Assembly (NCBI GenBank): GCA_934219025.1
Contig: CAKQDG010000010.1
Coordinates: 1-43,656 of the forward strand
Reading direction: 5' to 3'
Origin: an uncultured Prevotella sp.
GTDB taxonomy: Bacteria; Bacteroidota; Bacteroidia; Bacteroidales; Bacteroidaceae
Length of the DNA stretch: 43,656 nucleotides
Part shown: one piece after another, positions 26,194 to 34,114 of the stretch
How positions within the stretch are numbered: the first letter of the stretch is position 1
Layout: the number at the start of each line of letters is the position of its first letter
The notes under the pieces: model-generated
What the model saw: only the letters and a program-made list of their open reading frames with translations
The model's database searches: none
Told to the model about the DNA's origin: nothing
Made by a program: the position numbers and the translations under genes

Positions 26194-26228
26194 GCCATTT
26201 TATGAATGCACACATAGATGGCTTTAAT

Positions 26229-27278
26229 TCATGATTCTCTGTAAAAGTCAAGGGCCTCTTTTATCATTTCGTTAGAAGCAGTCTGGTTTATCTTTATTTG
26301 TCCAATATCTTTGAGCAAGGTAAAATTGATAAGTCCGGCAGTATTCTTTTTGTCATGTTTCATCAGTTGTAATATATTGTCGTAGTCGTCGCATGTAATG
26401 TCTATCTGTCCGTAATTCTCTCTAATGAATGTTGTTGTTGTTCGCAACACATCTGTAGGGAAACCCAATAAAACAGTACTGAGATACAGTTCACAGATAA
26501 TGCCATATGCCACAGCATAACCGTGGAGAATCGGCTCATTCCTGTTTAGTGCAAGTGACTCAAAGGCATGTCCTATTGTATGCCCGAAATTTAGAGCTTT
26601 TCGAATACCGGTTTCTTTGGGGTCTTCTGTTACTATGTTTTCTTTTACTGCAATATTGTCTTCAATCATTTTTAGCAGAATGTCGTGGTTCGGTGAAAAC
26701 AAATTGAAGTTGAGATGTTCAGCCCACATTTTCCTGTCGCTTATCAGGCTGTGTTTAAGCATTTCAGCATATCCGGAGCAAATATTTTCAGAGTCTAAAG
26801 ACTTCAGGAAATTAGTGTCAATAAAAACAGCGCTTGCATCATTGAAAACTCCGATTTCATTTTTTAGTCCATTAAAATTTATTCCCGTTTTTCCTCCGAC
26901 AGAGGCATCAACCTGCGAGAGGAGTGTTGTTGGTATGTTAATGAAATCAATGCCCCGTTTGAATGTTGATGCTGCAAAGCCCCCCAAATCAGTAACCATT
27001 CCTCCCCCTAAATTAATGATGCAAGAGTGGCGGGTGGCACCGCCGTTGCTAAGAGCTTCCCAAACAAGTGCGGTATTGTCAAGAGTTTTGTTCGTGTCAG
27101 ATGCTTTTATTTTTATCTCTTTTGCCTGTTTATATATTTGGGTTGAAGTTATGAGCGGCAGACAATTTTTTTTCGTATTTTCATCGGTTAGGATAAAGAC
27201 ACAGTCATAATTCTTGTTATTAAAATAAGAATCGATGTCTTTGCAAACATTGCTGGTGAATATAATTTTCTGGCTCAT
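26229..27278 (-). CDS. aroB: 3-dehydroquinate synthase
   Basis: A 349-residue NAD-dependent enzyme, second step of the shikimate pathway, that cyclises DAHP to 3-dehydroquinate. The nucleotide-binding motif LGGGMVTDLGGF, the substrate segment IPTTLLSQVDASVGGKTGIN, the metal-binding Glu in SGYAEMLKH and the His residues of NFGHTIGHAFE are present. It is slightly short but complete. It points towards the Crp/Fnr gene with only 35 bases between the two stops and no clear terminator. The start codon is 29 bases from a minus-strand -7 element. The later-acting aroC is also in this window but in a separate unit. Confidence 0.95.
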   Translation of the reverse strand: MSQKIIFTSNVCKDIDSYFNNKNYDCVFILTDENTKKNCLPLITSTQIYKQAKEIKIKASDTNKTLDNTALVWEALSNGGATRHSCIINLGGGMVTDLGGFAASTFKRGIDFINIPTTLLSQVDASVGGKTGINFNGLKNEIGVFNDASAVFIDTNFLKSLDSENICSGYAEMLKHSLISDRKMWAEHLNFNLFSPNHDILLKMIEDNIAVKENIVTEDPKETGIRKALNFGHTIGHAFESLALNRNEPILHGYAVAYGIICELYLSTVLLGFPTDVLRTTTTFIRENYGQIDITCDDYDNILQLMKHDKKNTAGLINFTLLKDIGQIKINQTASNEMIKEALDFYRES

Positions 27279-27306
27279 ATCTCGTTGCTTTAAAGTTTAT
27301 TTTTTG

Positions 27307-27314
27307 CAAAAATA
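27307..27314 (-). promoter_or_regulatory. -7 element upstream of aroB
   Basis: The minus strand reads TATTTTTG here, a match to TAnnTTTG, about 29 bases before the aroB start. No good -33 TTTG is found at the expected distance. Confidence 0.5.
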
Positions 27315-27437
27315 ATTAAAATGGTAGATAAAATAAAACTTTTTGGCTACTTTGCTTCTTTATCAAATAAATTTTTCTTTCTTTTGTGTTTCTTTAAAAA
27401 GAATATAAATAAAAATACAATTAGAATAGAATTTAAA

Positions 27438-30404
27438 ATGAAACGATTATCATTACTCATGTTGTTCGCATTGATGTCGCTTGCTTCTTTTTCTCAGGTT
27501 ATGAAGGTTAGCGGTGTCATTGTGGATAGAGACACAAAGGATGGTGTGTATATGGCAACAGTTCAGCTTTTGAAGGCAGACAGTACGTTTGTCTGTGGCA
27601 CGCTTTCAGATGAAAACGGAGCATTTTCTGTAGAACTGCCGAAAGAAGGTAAGTATGTATTGAAATTCACAAGCGTGGGCTATAAAAATGGCTATAAAAA
27701 CGTTACTGCATCTGTTGGTAAACCGGACATTAATATCGGTAAGGTTATAATGGGATCGGATGCCATTATGCTTAAAGGTGCCACAGTGATTGGACAGGCT
27801 GCAAAGGTTACATTAAAGGAGGATACTTTTGTGTACAACGCGTCTGCATACCGTACACCCGAGGGATCTGCTGTGGAAGAACTTGTAAAGAAATTGCCTG
27901 GTGCTCAAATAGACGATGACGGTAAGATTACAATTAACGGTAAGGAGGTAAAGAAAATACTTTTTGACGGTAAAGAATTCATGACTGGCGACACCAAGAC
28001 TGCAATGAAAAATATTCCTACTGCCATAATAGAAAAAGTAAAAGCATACGAGGAAAAAAGCGACTTGGCAAAGGTTACGGGTATTGATGATGGAGAAGAG
28101 GAAACAGTGCTTGATTTCGGTATAAAGAAAGGCATGAACAAAGGAATATTCGGAAATGCCGACTTGTCTGTAGGAACGCATAGCCGTTATTCGGAGAAAC
28201 TCATGGGGGCAGGCTTTTACGATAAATTAAGAGTCATGGCATTTGGAAATGCCAACAACGTAAATGATGCCGGTTTTCCAGGAGGTGGCGGTCTTTGGGG
28301 TAGAGGACTCCAAGGATTGAATGCTAAGAAAATGATAGGATTAAACATAAACTATGACGACAATGCAAAATTGAAACTTGACGGAAGCGCTCGTTGGAAC
28401 CATTCTGACGGTGATACACATTCTGTCCAGTCTATTGAGAATTATGTAAATAAGAACGGTGCATATTCGTATAGCGACAATAGGAATTTTACGCGTGGCA
28501 ACAGCTTCGATGCAAGAATGCGGATGGAATGGAAACCCGATTCTTTGACAAATATCCTTTTCCGTCCGAAATTTTCATATTCAGAGAATGATACTCGAAC
28601 TTCAGGTTCATCGGCAACATATAATATAAGTCCGTTTGAGTATTCTGAAAATCCTTTGTCAGACGCCAGTATAAAAGATATGGCTTCCGACGGGATGATG
28701 GTAAATACACGTTCCAACACAGGTATTTCATATTCGCAAAGCAAATCCGCCGGTGCTAAGATACAAATAAACAGAAAGTTAAGCCAAACAGGAAGAAATG
28801 TTACGTTGCTTGGTAATTTGAATTATTCCGACTCAAAGAGCAAGAATCTTTCTATGTCAAATGTGCATTTGTATCAGGTGAAAGATGTTATGGGCAATGA
28901 TTCCGTTTACCAAACCAACAGATATAACTATACTCCGACAAAGAATTGGAATACGGATTTGCAACTTACGTACAGCGAACCATTGTGGCGCGGCACATTC
29001 CTGCAACTTAGCTATAAGTTCACGTATAATTACAAAAAGAGCGACCGTTCTACTTATGATTTTAGTGATGTTGATACAAATCTTTTCGATAATGTATCAT
29101 GGGGATACCGTAATTGGAACGAATGTTTTTCTAAACTCGACAATGATCTGTCGTATTATTACGACAAAAGTCAAAGTCGCTATTCTGAATACAAAAATTT
29201 TATTCACGAAATCCAGTTAGGCTTTAAGATGGTCAAGAAGAATTACAACCTCAATGCAGGAGTTATGGTTCAGCCGCAGACTTCAAAGTTTATACAAGAA
29301 TATAGGGATGTCAGCACAGATACAGTGAGAAATGTGGTAAATGTGTCGCCGGCACTTGAGTTCAAGTATAAATTCTCAAAGCATAGCAACTTACGCATAA
29401 ACTATCGTGGAACAACCTCCCAGCCAGACATGTCTGATTTGCTTGATATAACCGACGACAGTGATCCGCTGAACATAAAGAAAGGAAATCCAGGCTTGAA
29501 GCCTTCGTTTACAAACAATTTCAGATTATTCTACAATACTTATATCGAACATCATCAAACGGCTATAATGACATTCGTTAATTACAAGAATGTACGCAAT
29601 AGTGTAAGTAATGCCGTTACGTATGACGAGAATACCGGTGGACGCATTACCAAGCCTGAGAACATAAACGGAAATTGGGATATGATGGCAGCATTGATGC
29701 TTAACACGTCAATAGACTCTGCAGGTGTGTGGAATGTCAATACATTTACAACATACAACCATAACAATTATGTTGGCTACTTGACACAAGGAAATACTTC
29801 TGCAACGCAAAAGAACACCACGCGTACGGAAAGTATAAGCGAGAAACTCAGTATGGGATACCGCAAAGACTGGCTTGACCTGAGTATTGACGGTTCGCTT
29901 AACTATATGCGAACTCGGAATATGTTACAGTCAAGTGGAAACCAAAACACATGGCAATTCTCATATGGGGCCAATCTTAATGTATATCTTCCTTGGAATA
30001 TGAGTATAGCTACAGATTTGCATGAAAACAGTCGTAGAGGCTATGATGGAGGAGCTAACACAGACGAACTTGTATGGAATGCACAAATCAGTCAGAGCTT
30101 CTTGAAGGGAAATTCTCTAAGTGTATCTTTACAGTTCTACGATATATTGCAGAATATGAGTAACTTTAGCCGTACGGTTAATGCAATGCAGCGTAGCGAT
30201 ACTCAGTATAACAGTATAAACAGTTATGCCATGCTTCATGTGGTTTATAGATTTAATCTATTTGGAGGAAAAGAATCCTTTAAGGATAAAGATAGGAAAC
30301 ATTCTCCGGGGATGGATTTTGACGGAAGAGGTATGGGCAACCGTATGGGTGGCATGCCTCCGAGAGGCGGTTTCGGTGGCGGTGGCCGTCCTCCAAGATT
30401 TTGA
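27438..30404 (+). CDS. Outer-membrane beta-barrel protein with carboxypeptidase-like N-terminal domain
   Basis: A 988-residue protein with a signal peptide (about 1-20, ending ASFSQ). I chose ATG 27438 over the in-frame ATG 27321 because the signal peptide starts here. Residues 22-115 form a carboxypeptidase-regulatory-like domain (GVIVDRDTKDGVYMATVQLL ... GKYVLKFTSVGYKN). A plug-like region follows (about 140-230: EGSAVEELVKKLPGAQID, GKEVKKILFDGKEF), then a long barrel with repeated aromatic strands resembling the OMP_b-brl/TonB-receptor-like group. The Gly/Arg/Pro-rich tail ends in Phe, as expected for barrel insertion. No SusD partner lies next to it and no obvious TonB box is seen, so the substrate is unknown. 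Confidence 0.88.
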   Translation: MKRLSLLMLFALMSLASFSQVMKVSGVIVDRDTKDGVYMATVQLLKADSTFVCGTLSDENGAFSVELPKEGKYVLKFTSVGYKNGYKNVTASVGKPDINIGKVIMGSDAIMLKGATVIGQAAKVTLKEDTFVYNASAYRTPEGSAVEELVKKLPGAQIDDDGKITINGKEVKKILFDGKEFMTGDTKTAMKNIPTAIIEKVKAYEEKSDLAKVTGIDDGEEETVLDFGIKKGMNKGIFGNADLSVGTHSRYSEKLMGAGFYDKLRVMAFGNANNVNDAGFPGGGGLWGRGLQGLNAKKMIGLNINYDDNAKLKLDGSARWNHSDGDTHSVQSIENYVNKNGAYSYSDNRNFTRGNSFDARMRMEWKPDSLTNILFRPKFSYSENDTRTSGSSATYNISPFEYSENPLSDASIKDMASDGMMVNTRSNTGISYSQSKSAGAKIQINRKLSQTGRNVTLLGNLNYSDSKSKNLSMSNVHLYQVKDVMGNDSVYQTNRYNYTPTKNWNTDLQLTYSEPLWRGTFLQLSYKFTYNYKKSDRSTYDFSDVDTNLFDNVSWGYRNWNECFSKLDNDLSYYYDKSQSRYSEYKNFIHEIQLGFKMVKKNYNLNAGVMVQPQTSKFIQEYRDVSTDTVRNVVNVSPALEFKYKFSKHSNLRINYRGTTSQPDMSDLLDITDDSDPLNIKKGNPGLKPSFTNNFRLFYNTYIEHHQTAIMTFVNYKNVRNSVSNAVTYDENTGGRITKPENINGNWDMMAALMLNTSIDSAGVWNVNTFTTYNHNNYVGYLTQGNTSATQKNTTRTESISEKLSMGYRKDWLDLSIDGSLNYMRTRNMLQSSGNQNTWQFSYGANLNVYLPWNMSIATDLHENSRRGYDGGANTDELVWNAQISQSFLKGNSLSVSLQFYDILQNMSNFSRTVNAMQRSDTQYNSINSYAMLHVVYRFNLFGGKESFKDKDRKHSPGMDFDGRGMGNRMGGMPPRGGFGGGGRPPRF

Positions 30405-30432
30405 TTACGACAAATAAAATTACAGGTTATAG

Positions 30433-31155
30433 ATGTCAAACAATTATTTTGAATTCAAAAAGTTCAAGGTTTTTCAAGACAGGTGTGCAATGAAAGTTGG
30501 TACAGACGGCACACTGCTTGGCGCTTGGGCTTGTGGTGGCGATACGATTCTGGATATCGGGACAGGCACGGGACTCGTTGCGCTGATTATGGCGCAACGC
30601 TTTCCGTCGGCAACTGTTACGGCGGTTGAAATAGACCAGTCTGCTTGTATTCAGGCACGCGAAAACTTTTCTTCGTCTCCATTTTCTTCACGAATCAGAA
30701 TTGTTGAAAGTTCTATTCAAGATTTTTCAATGCGGTTTGATGAGAGTATGGATAATCAGAAATTTGATGCTATTGTGTGCAATCCTCCATACTTTGTTGA
30801 TTCTTTGAATTGTCCAGATGCGCAGCGCAACATTGCCAGGCATGCAACAACACTGGATTATTCCGCACTGTTCCGTTGCGTTTCCCGCTTGCTTTCAGAA
30901 CAAGGCACTTTTTCTGCCGTCTTGCCAGCAGAAACTTTTAGTCTGTTTGATTGTGCTGCTCGTATGGCAGGATTTCGCTGTATACGCAAATGTGCGGTGA
31001 AAACTGTGCCCCGTAAACCGGTTCGCCGTTATCTCCTGTCATATTCAAGAAGCAGGATTTATAGTTATGAGGAATGTGAAGTTTGTTTGTGTGATGCACA
31101 TGGAAGTAAGACGGAATGGTATGACAGCCTTACCTCTAAATTATATATAAAATAG
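30433..31155 (+). CDS. trmN6: tRNA1(Val) (adenine-37-N6)-methyltransferase
   Basis: A 240-residue SAM-dependent methyltransferase related to E. coli YfiC. The SAM motif DIGTGTG is at 41-47, an acidic AVEID segment follows near 64-68, and the N6-adenine motif NPPY is at 117-120. The FKVFQDRCAMKVGTDGTLLG opening (positions 11-30) is typical for TrmN6 and separates it from DNA methylases. It lies 28 bases after the barrel gene; the two are probably co-transcribed by chance of position rather than by function. Confidence 0.9.
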   Translation: MSNNYFEFKKFKVFQDRCAMKVGTDGTLLGAWACGGDTILDIGTGTGLVALIMAQRFPSATVTAVEIDQSACIQARENFSSSPFSSRIRIVESSIQDFSMRFDESMDNQKFDAIVCNPPYFVDSLNCPDAQRNIARHATTLDYSALFRCVSRLLSEQGTFSAVLPAETFSLFDCAARMAGFRCIRKCAVKTVPRKPVRRYLLSYSRSRIYSYEECEVCLCDAHGSKTEWYDSLTSKLYIK

Positions 31156-31181
31156 GCTTGATATCTTTTTTTCTGAAAGTA

Positions 31182-31232
31182 AAAAAGTGTGCCAAGAGAA
31201 CTTTGTTATAGTCTCTTTTGCACGCTTTTTTT
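31182..31232. terminator. Bidirectional terminator between trmN6 and the lipid kinase gene
   Basis: A long hairpin (31182-31199 with 31212-31230, one bulge and one wobble) has A runs on its left and T runs on its right. It serves the plus-strand trmN6 transcript and the minus-strand kinase transcript, and touches the kinase stop codon at 31231-31233. Confidence 0.85.
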
Positions 31233-32265
31233 ATTTGTTCAATTTACCCAAAAGATACTTGTTGATAGACTGAATGTGTTTACCCTGTTTTGCCAAGTCT
31301 GTCCTCACGGCACTCAAATCGTTGAAAAATTCGCAAAAGGCATTCTGTACAACGTTCGGTTGCCTCTTTGTCTTGTTGGCATACGGATTTACAACTATCT
31401 TGATACCCTTCTTTATTATATGTATATTAATGTCTGCCGGAGCCATAATGGGGTCACCGTCGTAGTGTATGTATCCAGGCTTCTCTCTCTTCACGTCAAG
31501 GCTTGTAGTCTTGAACGTCTTTATTTTTGTATTCTTGTTTAATGTCTTGTTAAACATGTCTATGCTAATCTGTGGAGCATCAAGAATATCAAACGGGTCC
31601 ATAATGATCACATCGAGCATACCGTCGCTCATTGAAGCCTGTGGCGCAATGTATGCATTGTTGCCGTATTGTGATGCATTGGCGCATGAAACAAGAAAAG
31701 CCCGCTGTCTGACGGTATATTCTTCGGATTCTATCGTATAAGTTTCTGGTTCATATTTCATTCCCTCCTTCAGTACATTTTCAAGGTATGTTACAGGCCC
31801 TCTTTTTCCAGCCAGTGCAAATTTCATACTTATAAATGCATCAAATCCCATTCCACATGTGCAAAAGAAAGGATGCGTGTCGATCAGCCCGTAATCAAGC
31901 GAATGAATTTCACACATGTTAAGTATCTCAATGGACTTTCTGATGTCCATTGGCAGCATTAGATGCCTTGCCAGCCCGTTTCCCGAGCCACAGGGGATAA
32001 TTCCCATAGCTGTGTCAGACTGCACCAAAGCTCTTCCCACTTCGTTTATTGTGCCGTCTCCACCGATTGCTACCACAATGTCGGCTCCATCGTTTTTTGC
32101 CTTGTTTGCAAGTTCTGTGGCATGCCCTGCATATTGCGTACATTCGATTGTGTATGCAAAGCAGTCCTTGTCGAGATATTGCTCGATAAGTTTCGGAATT
32201 CCGGCTTTTTTCACTGTGCCGGAAATAGGATTCATTATAAATACGATATTTTTCTTGTCTGGCAT
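31231..32265 (-). CDS. Diacylglycerol kinase-family lipid kinase
   Basis: A 344-residue kinase of the DAGK catalytic family that also includes YegS, DgkB and the sphingosine and ceramide kinases. The ATP site GGDGT is at 68-72 (VAIGGDGTINEVG) and GSGNGLAR at 93-100 is the second glycine-rich motif; both are intact. The natural lipid is not shown by sequence. It is transcribed divergently from serine palmitoyltransferase, the first enzyme of sphingolipid synthesis, so a sphingoid base or ceramide is an attractive but unproven substrate. It could also be a plain diacylglycerol or undecaprenol kinase. The C-terminal 45 residues (HIIKKGIKIVVNPYANKTKR...) extend beyond the domain. Confidence 0.88.
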   Translation of the reverse strand: MPDKKNIVFIMNPISGTVKKAGIPKLIEQYLDKDCFAYTIECTQYAGHATELANKAKNDGADIVVAIGGDGTINEVGRALVQSDTAMGIIPCGSGNGLARHLMLPMDIRKSIEILNMCEIHSLDYGLIDTHPFFCTCGMGFDAFISMKFALAGKRGPVTYLENVLKEGMKYEPETYTIESEEYTVRQRAFLVSCANASQYGNNAYIAPQASMSDGMLDVIIMDPFDILDAPQISIDMFNKTLNKNTKIKTFKTTSLDVKREKPGYIHYDGDPIMAPADINIHIIKKGIKIVVNPYANKTKRQPNVVQNAFCEFFNDLSAVRTDLAKQGKHIQSINKYLLGKLNK

Positions 32266-32270
32266 GTTTG

Positions 32271-32278
32271 CAAAATTA
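32271..32278 (-). promoter_or_regulatory. -7 element of the lipid kinase gene
   Basis: The minus strand reads TAATTTTG, a match to TAnnTTTG. It is only 5 bases before the start codon, so a transcript from it would be nearly leaderless. No clear -33 element is seen. Confidence 0.45.
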
Positions 32279-32372
32279 ATAAAATATCAATAGTTTTTCA
32301 TTGCAATGCATTAATATTTTACTAAAAATAAACATTTCTTTGTAAAAAGTTCTCATTCTTGAGCAAAATTCG

Positions 32373-32380
32373 TATCTTTG
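32373..32380 (+). promoter_or_regulatory. -7 element of the serine palmitoyltransferase gene
   Basis: TATCTTTG fits TAnnTTTG. A start near 32387 gives a leader of about 40 bases to ATG 32428 and would exclude the upstream in-frame start at 32359. The -33 element is weak. Confidence 0.6.
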
Positions 32381-32427
32381 CAGCCAATTCAATAAATGCA
32401 GTATTATATTGCACCTATATTATTAAG

Positions 32428-33615
32428 ATGGGACTTTTACAAGAAAAATACAAGAATTATCGTGAACCGCAGAAATACAAAGAAGCGGGTGTGTATCCGT
32501 ACTTCCGTGAGATAACCGGAAAACAGGGTACAGAAGTTCAGATGGATGGACATGATGTCCTGATGTTCGGGTCAAATGCATACACAGGTCTTGTTGGCGA
32601 TCCACGTGTTGAGGCTGCAGCAAAAGCAGCAATCGACCAGTATGGCACAGGATGTGCAGGAAGCCGTTTTTTGAACGGTACACTTGACTTGCATGTGAAA
32701 CTGGAAAAAGAATTGGCAGAGTTTGAACATAAGGATGACGCCTTGTGTTTCTCTACCGGATTTTTTGTTAATGCCGGTGTACTTGCGGTTGTATGCGGAA
32801 GAGAGGATTATATAATTTGCGATGAGCGTGACCATGCAAGTATCGTTGATGGTCGTCGTCTGTCGTTTGCCACATGTCTGAAGTACAAACACAATGACAT
32901 GGAGGATTTGGAGAAACAATTGAAGAAATGCCGTCCGGAGGCGATAAAACTTATCGTTGTAGATGGTGTGTTCTCAATGGAAGGCGATCTTGCCAATCTT
33001 CCTGAAATTGTTCGCTTGAAGAAGAAGTATAATGCTTCAATAATGGTAGACGAGGCTCATGGACTCGGAGTCTTCGGAAAAGAGGGTAGGGGAGTATGCG
33101 ACCACTTTGGTGTTATAGACGATGTGGATTTGATAATGGGTACCTTCTCAAAGAGTTTGGCAAGTATCGGTGGATTTATTGCTGGCGACAAAGACACGAT
33201 AAATTATCTTCGTCATAGTTGTCGTACCTACATCTTCAGTGCATCCAACACGCCAGCGGCAACAGCTGCTGCGATGGAAGCCTTGCATATTATCCGTAAG
33301 GAGCCAGAGCGTATGGAACGTCTTTGGAAAGTAACAAACTATGCTCTGAAACGATTCCGCGAAGAAGGATTTGAGATAGGTGATACGGAAAGTCCAATCA
33401 TTCCGCTTTACGTTCGTGATCCGTACAAGACATTCCTTGTTACGAAATTGGCTTTCGATGCCGGTGTCTTCATAAATCCTGTTATTCCGCCTGCTTGTGC
33501 TCCACAGGATACTTTGGTGCGTTTTGCTCTTATGGCAACGCATACAGAAGAAGAAGTAGAGCGCGGTGTTGTTGCTCTGAAGAAGATTTTTGTGGAACAG
33601 GGAATAATAAAATAA
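32428..33615 (+). CDS. spt: Serine palmitoyltransferase
   Basis: A 395-residue PLP enzyme of the alpha-oxoamine synthase family that condenses serine with an acyl-CoA to 3-ketosphinganine, the committed step of sphingolipid synthesis. The start MGLLQEKYKNYREPQKYKEA is typical of the Bacteroidota enzyme. PLP-site residues are visible: H136 (DERDHASI), D208 and H211 (VDEAHG), and the Schiff-base lysine K242 (GTFSKSLASIGG). The close relatives KBL, AONS and ALAS share this fold, but the N-terminal sequence and phylum favour SPT. It is monocistronic, ended by a strong terminator, and divergent from a lipid kinase gene. Confidence 0.92.
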   Translation: MGLLQEKYKNYREPQKYKEAGVYPYFREITGKQGTEVQMDGHDVLMFGSNAYTGLVGDPRVEAAAKAAIDQYGTGCAGSRFLNGTLDLHVKLEKELAEFEHKDDALCFSTGFFVNAGVLAVVCGREDYIICDERDHASIVDGRRLSFATCLKYKHNDMEDLEKQLKKCRPEAIKLIVVDGVFSMEGDLANLPEIVRLKKKYNASIMVDEAHGLGVFGKEGRGVCDHFGVIDDVDLIMGTFSKSLASIGGFIAGDKDTINYLRHSCRTYIFSASNTPAATAAAMEALHIIRKEPERMERLWKVTNYALKRFREEGFEIGDTESPIIPLYVRDPYKTFLVTKLAFDAGVFINPVIPPACAPQDTLVRFALMATHTEEEVERGVVALKKIFVEQGIIK

Positions 33616-33663
33616 GAGATTAGGAATTTGTAGATAAGTAAGATTCTTTCTTATAAACTTTTT

Positions 33664-33724
33664 CATCCGGTATTTGGAATGACAATAAAATCTTAATTCA
33701 TTTCAAATACCGGATGATTTTTTT
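33664..33724 (+). terminator. Terminator of the serine palmitoyltransferase gene
   Basis: A 19-bp stem (33664-33682 with 33698-33716, one wobble) encloses a 15-base loop and is followed by seven T residues at 33718-33724. Confidence 0.9.
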
Positions 33725-33784
33725 GTCTTTCAATTCGTTGTTAATTATAGTAAGAAAAAATATTATTGGAAGTGGCAAATATAT

Positions 33785-33895
33785 TTTTAGACGAAAACCT
33801 ATAAAACAGAATGGCAACAAGGTTTGTCTATATAGTTACTGACAAGGATTTTAGTATTCTTACACTCTGTTTTATTTGTTGGTTATCGTCTAAAA
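33785..33895. repeat. Long imperfect inverted repeat in a non-coding region
   Basis: TTTTAGACGA (33785-33794) pairs with TCGTCTAAAA (33886-33895), AACC (33796-33799) with GGTT (33881-33884), and ATAAAACAGA (33801-33810) with TCTGTTTTAT (33866-33875). That gives 24 bp in three blocks around a 55-base interior. An inner TTGTC/GACAA stem (33824-33828 with 33841-33845) is possible. A competing 7-bp pairing GTAAGAA/TTCTTAC (33750-33756 with 33857-33863) would cross the main stem. No promoter or coding gene explains it. Confidence 0.7.
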
Positions 33896-33942
33896 GTTGG
33901 CAAGGAGATTTCTTTCGATTATAAACCAAATTCCGGAAGAAC

Positions 33943-33973
33943 AAAAAAAGAGTGCGGTCAAACGACCGCACTC
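33943..33973 (-). terminator. Terminator for the candidate small RNA and aroC
   Basis: A perfect 10-bp stem (33964-33973 with 33950-33959) closes a 4-base loop and is followed on the minus strand by seven T residues. It also ends read-through from aroC, whose own end has only a weak AT-only palindrome (34109-34124). Confidence 0.88.
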
Positions 33974-34039
33974 AACCAACACAAAAACTAAACTAGACTT
34001 AATTAGACTAACGGAGACTTTCGCAAGCCTCTCGTTGTC
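33943..34039 (-). ncRNA. Candidate small RNA, about 97 nt
   Basis: On the minus strand a -7 element (TATATTTG, 34045-34052) is followed by a region with a perfect 7-bp hairpin carrying a GCGA (GNRA-type) tetraloop (34014-34031), then two AGTCTA repeats, then a perfect 10-bp hairpin plus T run that acts as terminator. No ORF of useful length is present. Promoter, two stable hairpins and terminator at a spacing of about 100 bases are the hallmarks of a small RNA. It could instead be the 3' UTR of aroC, whose stop is 76 bases upstream. I do not recognise the family. Confidence 0.45.
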
Positions 34040-34044
34040 AAGTG

Positions 34045-34077
34045 CAAATATACGGCAAATATTTTAATACCGCACAA
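34045..34077 (-). promoter_or_regulatory. Possible promoter of the candidate small RNA
   Basis: The minus strand reads TTG (34077-34075), then 22 bases, then TATATTTG (34052-34045). The -7 element is a full match; the -33 is partial. Confidence 0.45.
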
Positions 34078-34114
34078 TTTTATGCATTATTTTTTCTTAT
34101 TCAAAAGTTAAAAA

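Noticed and set aside
33811..33924. 37-codon ORF inside the inverted-repeat region
   Set aside because: It is short, contains many Cys, Trp and Ser without pattern, has no promoter or ribosome site, and overlaps the inverted repeat, so coding is unlikely.
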